Shown here piece by piece: positions 44,406 to 56,046 of a DNA stretch of 64,000 nucleotides. The stretch comes from Guadua angustifolia (lineage: Eukaryota > Streptophyta > Magnoliopsida > Poales > Poaceae). Each line of letters starts with the position of its first letter. Within the stretch, counting starts at the first letter, position 1. The notes beneath the pieces were generated by a model. The model saw only the letters and a program-made list of their open reading frames with translations, had not been told where the DNA came from and searched no databases. The stretch is taken from the NCBI GenBank assembly GCA_036346375.1, contig CM070517.1, positions 47,526,200 through 47,590,199 of the forward strand, in the 5' to 3' direction. Position numbers and translations under genes: made by a program.

Positions 44406-44637
44406 GGGCATTGTTTTTTTGCTTTGGTTTCTCTAAAAGCTGATTCTGGATTATAGTTATAAAGAAACTGGTTCTCCAAAAGTTAGAATCTATAGAAGCA
44501 TATATAAAATGAATTGTAGATTCTAGTGTATATGAATGGGTTTGATTATGAGAATCGATTCCTAGAATCGGGCTATTTATTTTATATTCAGATTTTGGGG
44601 CTAGAATCTAGAATCAAAAGCAAAAATAAACAAGCCC
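44406..44637. mobile_element. Tourist-like MITE, copy 2, inverted relative to copy 1
   Basis: 232 bp with ends GGGCATTGTTTTTTTGC and, inverted, GGGCTTGTTTATTTTTGC. Flanks are TGA (44403-44405) and TAA (44638-44640). Its interior is the reverse complement of copy 1 (TCTAAAAGCTGATTCTGGAT against ATCCAAAATCAGCTTTTAGA), with more changes than copy 1. The two are separated by 89 bp. Confidence 0.85.
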
Positions 44638-44640
44638 TAA

Positions 44641-46900
44641 AACTAAATTGCTTTCCAAACTTCAAGCATCCAAGGAAAACAATCGGACACTTCAAGAAAA
44701 AAAATCATAAGATCATAGATCAAATGAGCCAGGTGCAGAAAGAATGGGCAGACATGAAGAGTTAACTGCTTGGTAGCCATGACGATGATAGTGATTCTAG
44801 CCCACATGGATCTGAACAGGATGGTGTAAGCTCTTTACTTAAAATGATTTGATATATATTAATTCTTTATAGTTTTCTATATCTATACCAATTCCTTTAT
44901 ATCTACTTGCTATTGTATACCATGTCCATTTTGTAGGGCTTCCAATGAAGTAGAGTACGCGCACAATGAGCTAACAATTTGTTGAAGGCATGTTTTGCGT
45001 TCATTCACCAAGAATAATATTATAGTCCTCCTCTTAGTTGAAGATTATTAAATTTATCATATTTCAAGTTGCAGTTTTCGTGTTTAATTAGGTTAGCCAC
45101 CATATTATTTGCAATACTATGGTCCTTTAGTGTGAAAGCCTATATGATCTATGTGTAGCGGTAGTGAGATTAGTCCTATATTGTTTGTCTAAAGTGAGTT
45201 ATAGTAATATATAATATATGTTGGGTTCAAATATATCACCTTCGGGTTTGTCTAGAGTGGACCCACAGTATGGTATATGCATCAGTACTGTACACATGGA
45301 CGTGTATCGAGAGGTGGTTCTAAGTATTTGCCACATATACGGTATGCTGTCAAGTGCGTCAGCCCTTTAAGGGAGTGAGTGTAATATCTCGGCCCGTTAG
45401 TGTGAATGTCTATGCGACCCATGTGGAGCAGCCCGTTAGTGTAAAGGCTCATGAGGCCTATGTGGAACGATAGTAGGATTAGCCTTATATTATTTGTATA
45501 AATTAAGTTGTAATAGTATATAATAGTTGTTGGATCTAAACAAAATATCTTCGGATTAACTCTTTTATATCAAACGTGGATGAAAATGCCATGTACAATA
45601 ACAAGAGCGCTACATAGAACAGAATGGCGATGGTCTTGCCGTCTTGCGTTTGTTGCAGAGGAGCCCGCCTGTCGTGCTTTCACCTGAATTAAAAATAGTA
45701 TGACAAGGTACAAGATTAAAATGAACATGTCCGTTTTGACAGAAGATAAGAAAATCGATGCTTGCTAGCATCCGGCAATTGTTACAAAAAAGACTAGCGG
45801 AGAAAAGTGAGCGAGGGCTTGCAATGAAGCTATCTAGGAACCAAACATTTGGAAGGACTTTGGGTAAAGAATGCTGGATAACGATTAGTATTGAGGAAGT
45901 TTAGGGAAAGAATTAATGCATGTAGGCTTCAAGCAAGAATATCTGAATATGTCCACAGTACTACAAAGCCAGCTCTTTAAGCTTTGAGTGTGGAGTTCAG
46001 GAAAGAATATTGGTACGTAATGTAGGCTTCAAGCAAGAATATCTGAATATGTCCACAGTACTACAAAGCCAGCTCTTTAAGCTTTGTGTGTGGAGTTCAG
46101 GAAAGAATATTGGTACGTAAATGGAGTCGTATATGTGTGCAGAGGTAGGATACTAATTAACTGAACCAAAACCTGCATTGCATGCACACAGTATCGGAGC
46201 CATGAACACTAGTCGTGCTGCAGAGGCGACAATGTTACCAATCCAAGAGAGGATGAGAAACACAACTGTGGCCGTTGATACTACGGTATGTTCTTGATTG
46301 ATTATGTTCTTAATTATGACAATATTATCAGAAACGCAAGAGAGGATGACAATATTACCAATTCAATACAGCGGTATATATGTTATTGATTGATTATGTT
46401 CTTAATTATGTATTGCAATAAATGCTGATCAGTGGTAAAAAAAACGTGGCTAATAATCGTTCTCCTAGCAGTGAAGCAGCAGCGTCCATGGCGCCAAGCA
46501 ATTAACACTCAAGGATCGAGTGTGGCAAATAGTGATTTCGACTTAATTTGCATGTATATATGGTCTGCAGCTCTTGGAATAACTGACATGTACGCAAACG
46601 CAAATGAGAGTGAGAGTGACAAAGAGTACCCCACGGCATATATGGGCTGCTAATGGTTCACTAGGTTACGCATATTAGTATTTCCCTCAACCAAGTACTC
46701 CAGCTGTGCTGATGGTCCAAGCATATATATTCCTTCCCTGAACCTTGACGTCTTGACCTACAAATTAAACTGATCTTTATGCAGAGATCCCTTGCCCACG
46801 ATCCTTGCTAATGTTGGGTTACAAGTTTCAATATAAGCTGTGTTTGCTAATGTTGTGCCAAAGACGACAGAACATCGATCGGGCCATCACAAAACATCAC
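44641..46900. other. Unassigned intergenic DNA with local duplications
   Basis: A phrase with CGTTAGTGTGAANGTCTATG and GTAGTNGGATTAGCCTTATATTNTTTGT recurs at about 45130-45240 and 45395-45550. TTGATTGATTATGTTCTTAATTATG occurs at about 46294 and 46388. The frame at 46432-46653 (73 codons, +) is unrecognised. No gene is supported. Confidence 0.45.
45921..46120. repeat. Perfect-length 100-bp tandem duplication
   Basis: 45921-46020 and 46021-46120 are head-to-tail copies differing at one base (GAGTGTGG against GTGTGTGG). This is a very recent slip or unequal exchange. Confidence 0.97.
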
Positions 46901-46904
46901 ATAG

Positions 46905-47160
46905 GTGACGTCTTATTTGTGGCGGTTCTTTTGGAACCGTCAAAAATACACTTATCTGTAGCGGTTCTAAAGTTGATATATGTGCCTTGCCTTTTTTTTA
47001 TACGGAATTGTTAGGAACTGAATATTATAGCTGTATCTACCTAGTGCTATTTCAGAGAGCATGACTAGCGCTGCCTGAGGCTAGCCCGAAATGCCCATTT
47101 TTTATTTTGTTTTCTGGAGTTATCCGTGGCGGTTTTATTGAAAAACCGCCACTGATACAA
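46905..47160. repeat. CACTA-like subterminal repeat remnant
   Basis: Units GTGGCGGTTCTTTTGGAACCG (46919-46940), GTAGCGGTTCT (46958) and GTGGCGGTTTTATTGAAAAAC (47126-47147), followed by CCGCCACTGA, are short inverted repeats around a GGCGGTT core. This is the pattern seen at CACTA ends. No terminal CACTA motif was found. Confidence 0.4.
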
Positions 47161-47296
47161 GTTAAACATAAAGTATTTTATGTAAGTTTCTTATTCTAAA
47201 AAATACGTCATATTTTACTTATGTGGACATGTGGTTATGCTATATTTAAATTTAAATGCATCGATATTGCAATGATATTTTCTAATGGTTGCTATG

Positions 47297-47547
47297 TAGG
47301 GCTGGAAAAAAAGCTCGTTGAGCTGGCTCGGTGGCTCGTTTCAAAATTGCTCCGATTATATTCATTTTTCTTTTAAAATAAAAATTAGTTGATTTGGAAC
47401 AAGGATTAACTTCGGCTCGGCTCGTTAGGCTCGTTAAGCTCGATTTGAAGTTGGGTCTCAAACAATACAGGAGACTATAATAAATAAGAATAAATCAGTG
47501 TCGAAGAAAGCTCGAAAAAGGTTCAACTGGCTCGTTTTCCACCCCTA
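47297..47547. mobile_element. hAT-type MITE
   Basis: 251 bp with ends TAGGGCTGGAAAAAAAGCTC and, inverted, TAGGGGTGGAAAACGAGCC. The 8-bp flanks TTGCTATG and GTGCTATG match at 7 of 8. The interior has clustered GGCTCGTT/AGCTCG units. No coding content. Confidence 0.85.
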
Positions 47548-47839
47548 GTGCTATGATAATTTTTTATTGATCCACGTGGCCCCCCTAATCCGAAATCCTA
47601 GCTCCGCCCCTGTGTGCCGGCGTTTAGAGAGGTGTAGGAGTCGTCGCTGATAAATGATAATTATATTAAGACCTAGCTGTTCTTGATCTCTGACGGCCGG
47701 ATATGCCAAGATATGGAGCACAAGACGGCGGCTACCGGCCCACCGGCCAACACGATTGCCGGTTTATTTTAAGCAACCGGCCCGACCGTAAGGAATTGGT
47801 GTACTTAATTAAATCACAGAGCAAACAAGTTAGTAATGT

Positions 47840-48238
47840 AGTTGTTTGCATCAAAATTTGGTAAGTATGGTTTAATTGGCAATCTGAGTTCTGCAGAGTT
47901 TGGATAGCATACGGTTTAGAGGAATTTGGAAGTAGATGAGATTGTTTAGGAAACCTAAATCGACACGGATTCTGCAGGCACCGTATTGTATTAGGACTCG
48001 GATCAGCCGAAGGGTATATAAAATAAGCCTAGACCGGCTAGAAGAAAAACAAAACCAAAAAAATCACATTTACTCTTGTTTTCCTGTTTATTAGCTTTTA
48101 GTCTTGTAATCTAGTCTTGTAAGTCGATTTTGATCAATAAAATTATGCATCGCCAATTATTGGTCTTTATCGATTTTATCCTGGGTTTGGTCTACTCTGT
48201 TTTGTTGTGTATCGCCTTCTTAGAGTCGATCCGCCTTT
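47840..48238 (+). mobile_element. Probable LTR fragment with promoter and poly(A) signals
   Basis: A strong TATA box, GGGTATATAAAATAAG (48012-48027), is followed by an A-rich leader, TTCCTGTTTATTAGC-type sequence and an AATAAAAT signal (48138-48145). Neither LTR terminus is certain. It abuts the inverted 5.36-kb-family fragment at 48239. Confidence 0.4.
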
Positions 48239-49085
48239 TGTAACGACCCCCATTTTCACATAAATGCGAAAATGAAAATCTCATGTACATACAGTACTAG
48301 TCCCTAAATCAGTAGCTAGTACGCACATTTACAACAATTGAAATCACAACCATGCATTATATTAATTAAGCGAAAACTAATATACAAAGAATCTTACAAC
48401 TCAGAGTATAAAGCAACAAAAGTTAGCAAAGCCTGGTAGTGTTCCCATCCATCTCGCAGGCAACTGACGAGGCATAAATCCCTAGAAAAGATCGCTTTAA
48501 TGAAGATCCCGCATCCTGCAACGAAAACAGACCTTCGAAGCTTCGCTAACTTAACCACCTAAAAATAACAAATTAAGCAAGGGTGAGTACTTTCGTACTC
48601 CACAATACTTAAAGGTGGTATTTGCAAATGCATAAGTGCAGGCCAAGTCAAAGGAGGCTACTACAGTTAATTTGCATAAAGCGAAATTGAATTTATAAAT
48701 CAAGTTATTTGCAAACGAAATTTATAAGAGTAAGTTTGATTGATATGAAATAAGCAAAGCATAAGAAATACTCAGTCCATTGTGTATCCAATAATCCATT
48801 ATCTAAATCCATAATTCAATCATGAAATCCATCAATATCGTTCCATTGACTTGAGGACATAATCATTCATCCAATAATCCACATATGAAATCCAACAATA
48901 TCGGTCCATTGATATAATCATTTATCCAACAATATCAATACATTGATATGAAATCATAACCAGTTTCAAAACAAGATCCAACCCAAAACCCACTTTAGTA
49001 AATACCAAAGTCTAATATTGGCATGACTTCACCAAGTGCCCATGACCGCTGCGCGCGGCTAATCGATTAGATTTATACTCTGCAT
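48239..49085 (-). mobile_element. Inverted, truncated copy of the 5.36-kb LTR family (3' end)
   Basis: Begins TGTAACGACCCCCATTTTC, the reverse complement of the family's right terminus. It continues through GCAAGGGTGAGTACTTTCGT and GGCTAATCGATTAGATTTAT, ending near the CTCTGCA module. The rest of the element is missing. It lies directly beside the 3' part of the SDR pseudogene. Confidence 0.85.
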
Positions 49086-49389
49086 GCGGACCATTTAACC
49101 ATTGGGTGGGCCATACGGACATCCATTCGCTCAGCCCATCTGGCTCAATAGAAAATCCGGCCGACAAGGCCCGCATTGGCCACTCGGCCCGACGGATAAC
49201 TCTAGTTGCCACTTTATTTCTTTGTGCATAGAAGCTATGGCGGCGGCGCGGTTGGAGCCAGCGGCGCAGGAGTCGATAGCTCGCGCTTTAGGCGCAGCGA
49301 ACGGCGGCGAAGCCCCGGTGGCACGGGCATCAAGCATTGCTGGCGCATCGATTAACTCTCTCTCTATGTATCAGCCCACGCGTATCCCC
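49086..49389 (-). pseudogene. Degraded 3' region of the SDR pseudogene
   Basis: GC-rich sequence 3' of the last clear SDR exon. On - a phrase near 49325 (ATGCCCGTGCCACCGGGG) resembles the DNA expected for the PMRRTGEP-like step that follows in this family, but no frame continues through the final VTGQ region. I treat it as decayed 3' exon material. Confidence 0.35.
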
Positions 49390-49585
49390 ATTAATCTTAC
49401 CACATCATTGGTGATATCGGTCTTGATGCCACCCGGCGCGACGCAGTTGACACGTATGCCGTCGTGGGCCCACTCGGAGGCGAGGCTCCTGGTGAGCTGG
49501 TTCATGCCTCCTTTGGCCATGGAGTAGACGGCGAGCGCCGGGAAGCTGACGAAGCCGGCGATGGAGGAGATGTGGACGACGCTGC
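49390..49585 (-). pseudogene. SDR (tropinone-reductase-like) pseudogene, C-terminal part
   Basis: Tropinone-reductase-like SDRs are NAD(P)H-dependent oxidoreductases of cytosolic specialised metabolism. On - the frame reads GSVVHISSIAGFVSFPALAV, then YSMAKGGMNQLTRSLASEWA and HDGIRVNCVAPGGIKTDITN. It contains the catalytic Ser (ISS), the YxxxK pair (YSMAK) and the NCVAPG motif. A plausible donor, GTAAGATTA, follows NDV at about 49397. The upstream part is displaced 8.3 kb by the LTR insertion at 49586, flanked by GCTGC copies. Confidence 0.85.
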
Positions 49586-51391
49586 TGTAACAGCCCGAAA
49601 ATTTTAAAACAATAAAAGTATGATATTTAAATTTTATTATGAATATTTCCAAGATTTTTAATATTGTTTGTTTTATTTAGATTTTTTGGATTTTTGTGTT
49701 GTGAGAAAAATTAAATAAATGAGCAATGAAGAATGAAAAGAAGAAAAAGGCAGAGAAGTAAAAAGTAAAAATTTATAAAAATTATCAAGAGAACCCTGAG
49801 TATGTAAGTAAATCATTTTATGCATGGATAAATGAAGAGATGAAATAAAAAGACAATTTTTACATTGAAATAATGCATTGTCAGAATTTATAAAACATTT
49901 ATAAAACTTATCTGGAGTTAAAAAAATTATTATGAGAACCTCAATGCCATGTCTACCTCTGATAAAAATTTCATAAATTAATAATTCCATTTAGAACTTT
50001 ATAAAATTTAAAATCGAATTCTAAAAATCTAGAAATTGCCATGTCAGAATTTTTATTAAATAATGGAGTAATTTTTTGAACTGAAAATTTTACAGAAGCA
50101 TTATTAGATCAGATCCATCTGAAAAAAAATTTTCAAAAATAATAGACTTCAATTTCTCTCAAATAAAAATAGAAATCAGAAACCAGAAATAATAATTTAG
50201 AGCAGTCACTGTTATAAGAGTAGTAATAATTTTTAGATAACTTAGTTTAACCTCATAATTTTACCAGGCATCAAGATTTATCCAGTGACTTCGGTCAAAA
50301 AGTTTGAAAATTTTCTACTCAACTTTGACAGCCCAATAAATTCGTGTACTAGACTCAGCTGAGCCGGAACTTGATTTTTGCTACCTCATTTCGCTGTCAT
50401 GTGGGCCATCTGCCTGCTCAAACTCCGTTCGCCAGAAGAGAAACGGAAAAACCTTCACTCAGCCACTGCCCAGTGAACCCCGACCCCACCTGGCATTGCC
50501 TTCTCCCCTTTCTTTCTGGCGGCTTCCTGAGTTCTCCCGAGTCATCTCCTCAGTCATCGCTCCTTTACTCCGATTCATCCCATCTCTTGTGCCAGCCACG
50601 CCTCGTCTCATCCACGTTCGACTTTGGTTCTCCCACACCTTGGCTCTCCCGCGGTTCTCTGCACCGGCTAAAACCAAGCGCCATCTCATTGTCCAAGCAA
50701 CAGCACCAGCACCATACCCCTTTGACTCTACTGCCCATACCTCCACCGATTACTGCCACGACTGCCCGACATATCCAGAACCAGCCATCCCTTCTCCTGT
50801 GTAAGCGTCGCATTATCTGGGCGAGCTCATACCAGGGGAGACGGCTTCTTTGCGACTGTGCTCGGCTATTTAAGTATCGGCCCAGTTCCTGGCATATCCC
50901 TCGCACTCTCTAGAGCTCTCTCCACTGCAGCCAAACATCAGATGAAGTGAAGCCAACCCCGACCTCACCTTGGCACCCATGTTCTTCACTGGAGCTTCTC
51001 TACCGCGAGCAAGTAGCAGATGAAGCAAAGCTTGCTCTTCTTCACGGCTCCGGCCATACCTCAACCGTCGAAAAACTCCTTCGCATAGTAGCTCTGTTAA
51101 CACCTAACCAATGATTTCCCTCGGTCTAATGCAGTATCCACCCATGGAACCATGCCACCACTGTTCATCTTCTACCTTTCGACTGGTGCATGGTGGCAGC
51201 CCGCTGCGCACACATTTCTCCACAGCCTAGACATCTCAGAGAACCCCCTCATCCTCCGCATGCACACTGGACTTCGGCCGGCCGAGCCATGCCCTCCCCT
51301 CGCCGGCAGACTCCATTAGCGCCAGCTTTGCTTCGGTTCTAAAGGGAGAGAGTAGGTAATGTTTAAGTAATTTATCATGGCTATATTTCAC

Positions 51392-51475
51392 ATGTGAGCA
51401 CTTAGCCCAGTGGTAAAACCTCTGCGCTGGAAACAAGACATTCAGGGTTCAAATCCCAGTAGAAACATATTATTT
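51392..51475 (+). repeat. tRNA-like (SINE-type) sequence in copy 2 of the 5.36-kb element
   Basis: The A-box TTAGCCCAGTGGTAAAACC (51402-51420) and B-box GGTTCAAATCCC (51447-51458) are spaced as in tRNA genes. The acceptor stem does not pair convincingly. I see no match at the corresponding place in copy 1, so it may be a SINE insertion. Confidence 0.45.
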
Positions 51476-53109
51476 TCTTTTTCTGACTCACTCCATTCAT
51501 CTTTTTATATCTTTTTCTAGGAGTCTCCAAATAAAGCAAACTCAATTTCTAAATTTGAGTTAGGCAGTAAGGAGTTAGATTATGTGATAAAAATTCATAT
51601 GTTACTTGCAATTTAATCATTCAAATTGAGTTTGAACAAGAGTCCCTTTTAGATGTTATGAAATAACTATAAAAACTATAGCTCCTAAAGTCATGAAATT
51701 ATTCTCACATATTTCTGCAGTCATAAATGTTCCATTTTTGCAAAAACATTTAGGGTTTAACTCAATTTGAGTTACAAAGAAAGTATAGAAAGCTTCTCAC
51801 CAATAGAAAATCGAATAGTTAAATTTTAAATAAAACAAACTCAAATCTTCACTAAAATAGTTTTTTTATATTCTTGAGATCACAAAGATTACAAATATGT
51901 AAAATTATTTAGGTTTTATCATAGTTAACACTTAAATGTTCAATAGTCAAGTTTCGATAATTGAATAGTCTAAATAGTCATAACTTTCATAAATGAACTT
52001 CAAATTCAATGAAACCAATTTTTAGGATCTTAGAAAGTGATATCATTTCTAGTTATGTAAAAGTAACTTATAGTTGTGCTGTGTAAAAATATTTTAATGC
52101 AAGGCACTAATGATTTCTTATGTGGAAAACATCACAGATAAAATTGAAATGTTACAGAAATAGCTTTAAAACACTCTTAGAGTCCTTCTCTGCTAATGTA
52201 AGAAAAATGAACAAAGAATCATGTATAGTGTAGTCGCAAACTTAAAATGAAACTTGATTCAATTTAGCATTACCCGTGTGATCATTTAGACTATTTCAAC
52301 AGCAGGTAAAATAACTCGTCTAAATGCTAAGATTTGTAAAAAAATAATTTAAAAACACTCTACAAAGTTCATACTACCATATTCTATAAAAAAATCTTAT
52401 TTCATCTAGGTTTGCATATTAATCTTATTAGCTCAAAACCCTTAAGTGTTAACCTTGCGTTTCACCTCGCCGATTTCGTAAACTTTATAATGCCATATAA
52501 GCTTTTTTTTCAACGATGAAGATAATGTCTTGTCTAAATCCTAAAACTTAGGAAATTAGCCCAGTAGTGCTCTCCAAAGTATATATTACCCTAATATGAA
52601 AAGATAATCTCACTTCAATATGATTTGCATGTTAATCTTGTTAGCTTAGTAACCCTAAGTGTTTACATTTCTGAAGACCGTAATATGAATGAATGAACTT
52701 TGAGTATAAATGAGAAATCAATAATTACGAAGGTTGTATCACCAAAACCTTCTCAAATATCATGAAAATGAGTCCAGTAACCTAAATCGATAGATCTAGC
52801 TTGCGTGAAGCTAAATCTATGCAAAATCAATCAAAGAGCAAGTGCTATTCATTCATAGTCTAATATGATCATTTAAGCCTTTTCATCAGCTCGCAAAGTA
52901 GCTCGTATAAATCCAAATTCGATGAAGAATAGCCTAGAAATGATTTTTAAGATATGATCTGCTATAATCTAGAAAAATATTCTTATTTCATCTTGCTTTG
53001 AATATGAATTCTAATAGAGCAAAAATTGTAAGTAACAAAGTTGCGAAAAGCATATTGTGAATAGTAAATCAATGACCCTTGCAACTAATAATTAATTCTA
53101 TTAATCCAA

Positions 53110-56046
53110 TGTCGGGACCCGAATATGCAAATCCGGACCCTCTGTGTATACTGCACTAGGATCACGCTAGTGCACACAGGCTCAACATTAGTGAATATCA
53201 TAATCATACACAACGTAAATATGACAAAGACATAATATATTAAATATTAGCAGTTGTATGACCTTATGGTCAACTTACTTAGCAATGCCTCACAAGGTGA
53301 ACAACAATTTAAACTGCAGCGGAATGAAGACGAGATAACCCCTCAAGATACCATAGGCAACTCGACAAGGCTCAGACCCTAAACATTCGTCCCTTCATGG
53401 TACTCCTTCTTCAAGATCGATGATTTTTGTAGGCAAGGGTGAGTACACCAACACGTACTCAACAAGTTGTGCACAGAATGCAATTCTATCATAGCTATAT
53501 GCAGGCTTATTCCAAAGGAATGGCTAAGTGGTTCTTAAGCAGTAAGCAGCATTTTCAAACATAAGCAATATGTAGATTGAAAGACAGTAAAACCAATAAT
53601 AACAAGTAAATAGATTCCCTTGTTTGCAAATCAACCCAAGTTTCAACCTAAATCAAATTCCATTATCCACATGGCATCCTGCCATCCCATAACAGTTGAC
53701 AAATTTTAATTAACTACCCCTTGACTGTAATTCCCGAGCATTGCTCAATACCGTGAGCACGGCTATCCGAATAGATTGTACACTCTGCAGAGGTTATGCA
53801 CTTTACCCACACGATATAACCATACACCACACAGGCGAACGATTATAACAAAGCCTTTACAATGCATCCTCTTAACCCAGTGCTACCCGCTAAGGTTTCA
53901 ACACTGAAGGGCTAAAACCACCGCAACAGGGCCCCCCTCTTGCGCCATGTGAGTTTCCTCCGTAATACCCGGACTCACACCACCAAGATAGCACTTAAGT
54001 TAAGCATTTGCAAATTAGTCAGCTAGGCTGCCCCATAACAGACGTGTGGCTGCAAGTTTGACTCAGGTCAAAGGCTCGCAAGGTTAAGTCCTTAGGATTG
54101 ATTAAAGCAAGACTTACACATACCCTTTCTCGCCCATCGGGCCCACCTCGCACCCTTGCCCTTCCACTTGCTTCAATCTAAAGTGATTATCTCCTGTTGA
54201 TTACCAAGCACCACGTGCTTTTCACAAATCAATATCGCTGCGTGACTCATTGCCACAACAACTCAATCTCTTTGTGCGACACACATGGCCCACAAATTAT
54301 CATCATTGTTTCATATTCCATTAGTCGATTATTAAGCAATATTCCATGAGCATGTGATGACGTGGCATGGCTAAGCAATTCTATGTCGTTCTAACCATCC
54401 ATGTTGATTTTCTATTAACCAACTATAATTAACCAACCTAGGGTGACAAGTGGATCATGGCATACAATTTAACAAGGTAGGGTGTAATTCAAAGGGTACA
54501 ATAGCTAATCCCGAAGTTAAGTTGAAATCATTTATAAACATAGAATAACAAGTGATAAGTTAAAGCAAAATAGCATGCAATCTAATCTATGGGTGCAACA
54601 TGATCAAAGCACAACTTGCCTTGGTTAGGTTCCTGGTCTTGGTCTGGAAATAATTCCTGAGCTGTGAAATCCCCTTCCGAAGCCTCGCACAATTCAACGT
54701 CTACGCGAATCGAGAGAGAAAAGCAAATAAAAACCAAAACCAAAGAGCAAACAAATTCAAAAATTCAAATAAAAGCCACCATTAGAAAGATCTCAATTTT
54801 ACAAATTTTTAGGAATTTGAATCACCTCAAACGGAGTTCGTATGCAAAAGTTATAAGGTTGTGAAGTTTGAAAATCTTGAAAATAAACCCTAATTCATAA
54901 ATCCCGAATTATTTTTATAAAGAAATTCTGAGTTTTTCCCCGATTGACACGCGTCTCGGGTGAGCTTGTCTTTCTGATGGCTGGGCCCCGTGCTGTCCAC
55001 GTGTGTGCGCACGCATGCAGCTGACGCAGCGCCACGCGACGCCACCTCATCGCCATGTCGCTAATGCGCCCACGTGGCGACACGCGTCAACGAACTAGCA
55101 ACTCACCTCAGTCGGCGACGTGGACCTAACCTCGTGCGTCCGATGGCGATCCGATGGCTCCCGAAGCTTCCCGAACGGCGATGAACGTGCGGTGGTGCCG
55201 AGACCGTCCGAGGACGACGATGTTCCCGGCGGCGTGCGAGGCGCTCCGGCGACCAAGGAACGGTGGAACGGGTGCGGCGTGCTCTGACGAACTCGAATCC
55301 GCACTCCTCTCGGCGGAAGAGTTACCCGACGACGAGAAAATGCGGCGAGACTTCCTTGGCCACCTCCTCGGACTCCGGTGAGCTCAAACTCCCTTGCGGC
55401 TAACTCTCCGACGGCGGCACTTTGGGGAAAAGAAACGGTGGCTCAAGGTGAGTCTCCAGGAGGGGTTTCGGGGCCCTTTTATACCCGATGAGGCACTCTA
55501 AACAAGGAAGAACGGCGGCGGCGGAGTCCTTTCCGGATACAGCGGCGCGGTTTCCTTCTTCGGAGACGATGATCACGAACCGTCCGATGCACAATCGACA
55601 GCCAAGATTGATTCAAGGTTTCCTAAATAGGTTCGGCTGAAAATGGCCGTTGGATCAAGATCCAACGGTCGGCATTGAATCTACTTAAAATCCGACGGCC
55701 GCATAGTAATGGGCCGGGCCCGTTACTATTCATTCCATATTTTCCCAAATTTCCTATTTTAATTATTCCGATTAAACGTTTTGATTTATTTAAGGCTTTA
55801 GAAATACTCTAAAAATTCCCATAAAATTCCCAAAAATATTTTGAGATATTATGGGCTTAAATAAAATATTTTCAAAAAAACTTTATTTTGCAAATCTCTT
55901 TTTATAATTATTTCTTGACCAAAAGATAATGTATTTAATTCAAATAAATCTCAGAAAATCCAAATAAATTCAGAAAATTCACAAAATTCATATTTAGCAA
56001 TAAAATAATATTAATTAATTAAAAGCTGAAATTTTGGGATGTTACA
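53110..56046 (-). mobile_element. 2.94-kb solo LTR nested in the 5.36-kb element
   Basis: Ends TGTCGGGACCCGAATATGC and GGGATGTTACA (TG...CA). Exact 5-bp TSD TCCAA at 53105-53109 and 56047-56051. Read on -, it begins TGTAACATCCCAAAATTTC, like the 5.36-kb family's TGTAACAGCCCGAAAATTT. It also carries the same 3' modules (CCTCTGCAGAGTGTACAATC; GAGTACGTGTTGGTGTACTC, then ACCCTTGCC). It is therefore a shorter relative inserted in opposite orientation. The GC-rich middle (54930-55620) has only compositional ORFs. Confidence 0.9.

Noticed and set aside
46432..46653. 73-codon ORF on + starting MVKKTWLIIVLLAVKQQRPW
   Set aside because: No homologue recognised, no upstream promoter element evident, and it lies in low-complexity intergenic DNA.
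51392..51475. A functional tRNA gene
   Set aside because: A and B boxes are present, but the acceptor and anticodon stems do not pair convincingly and it lies inside an LTR.
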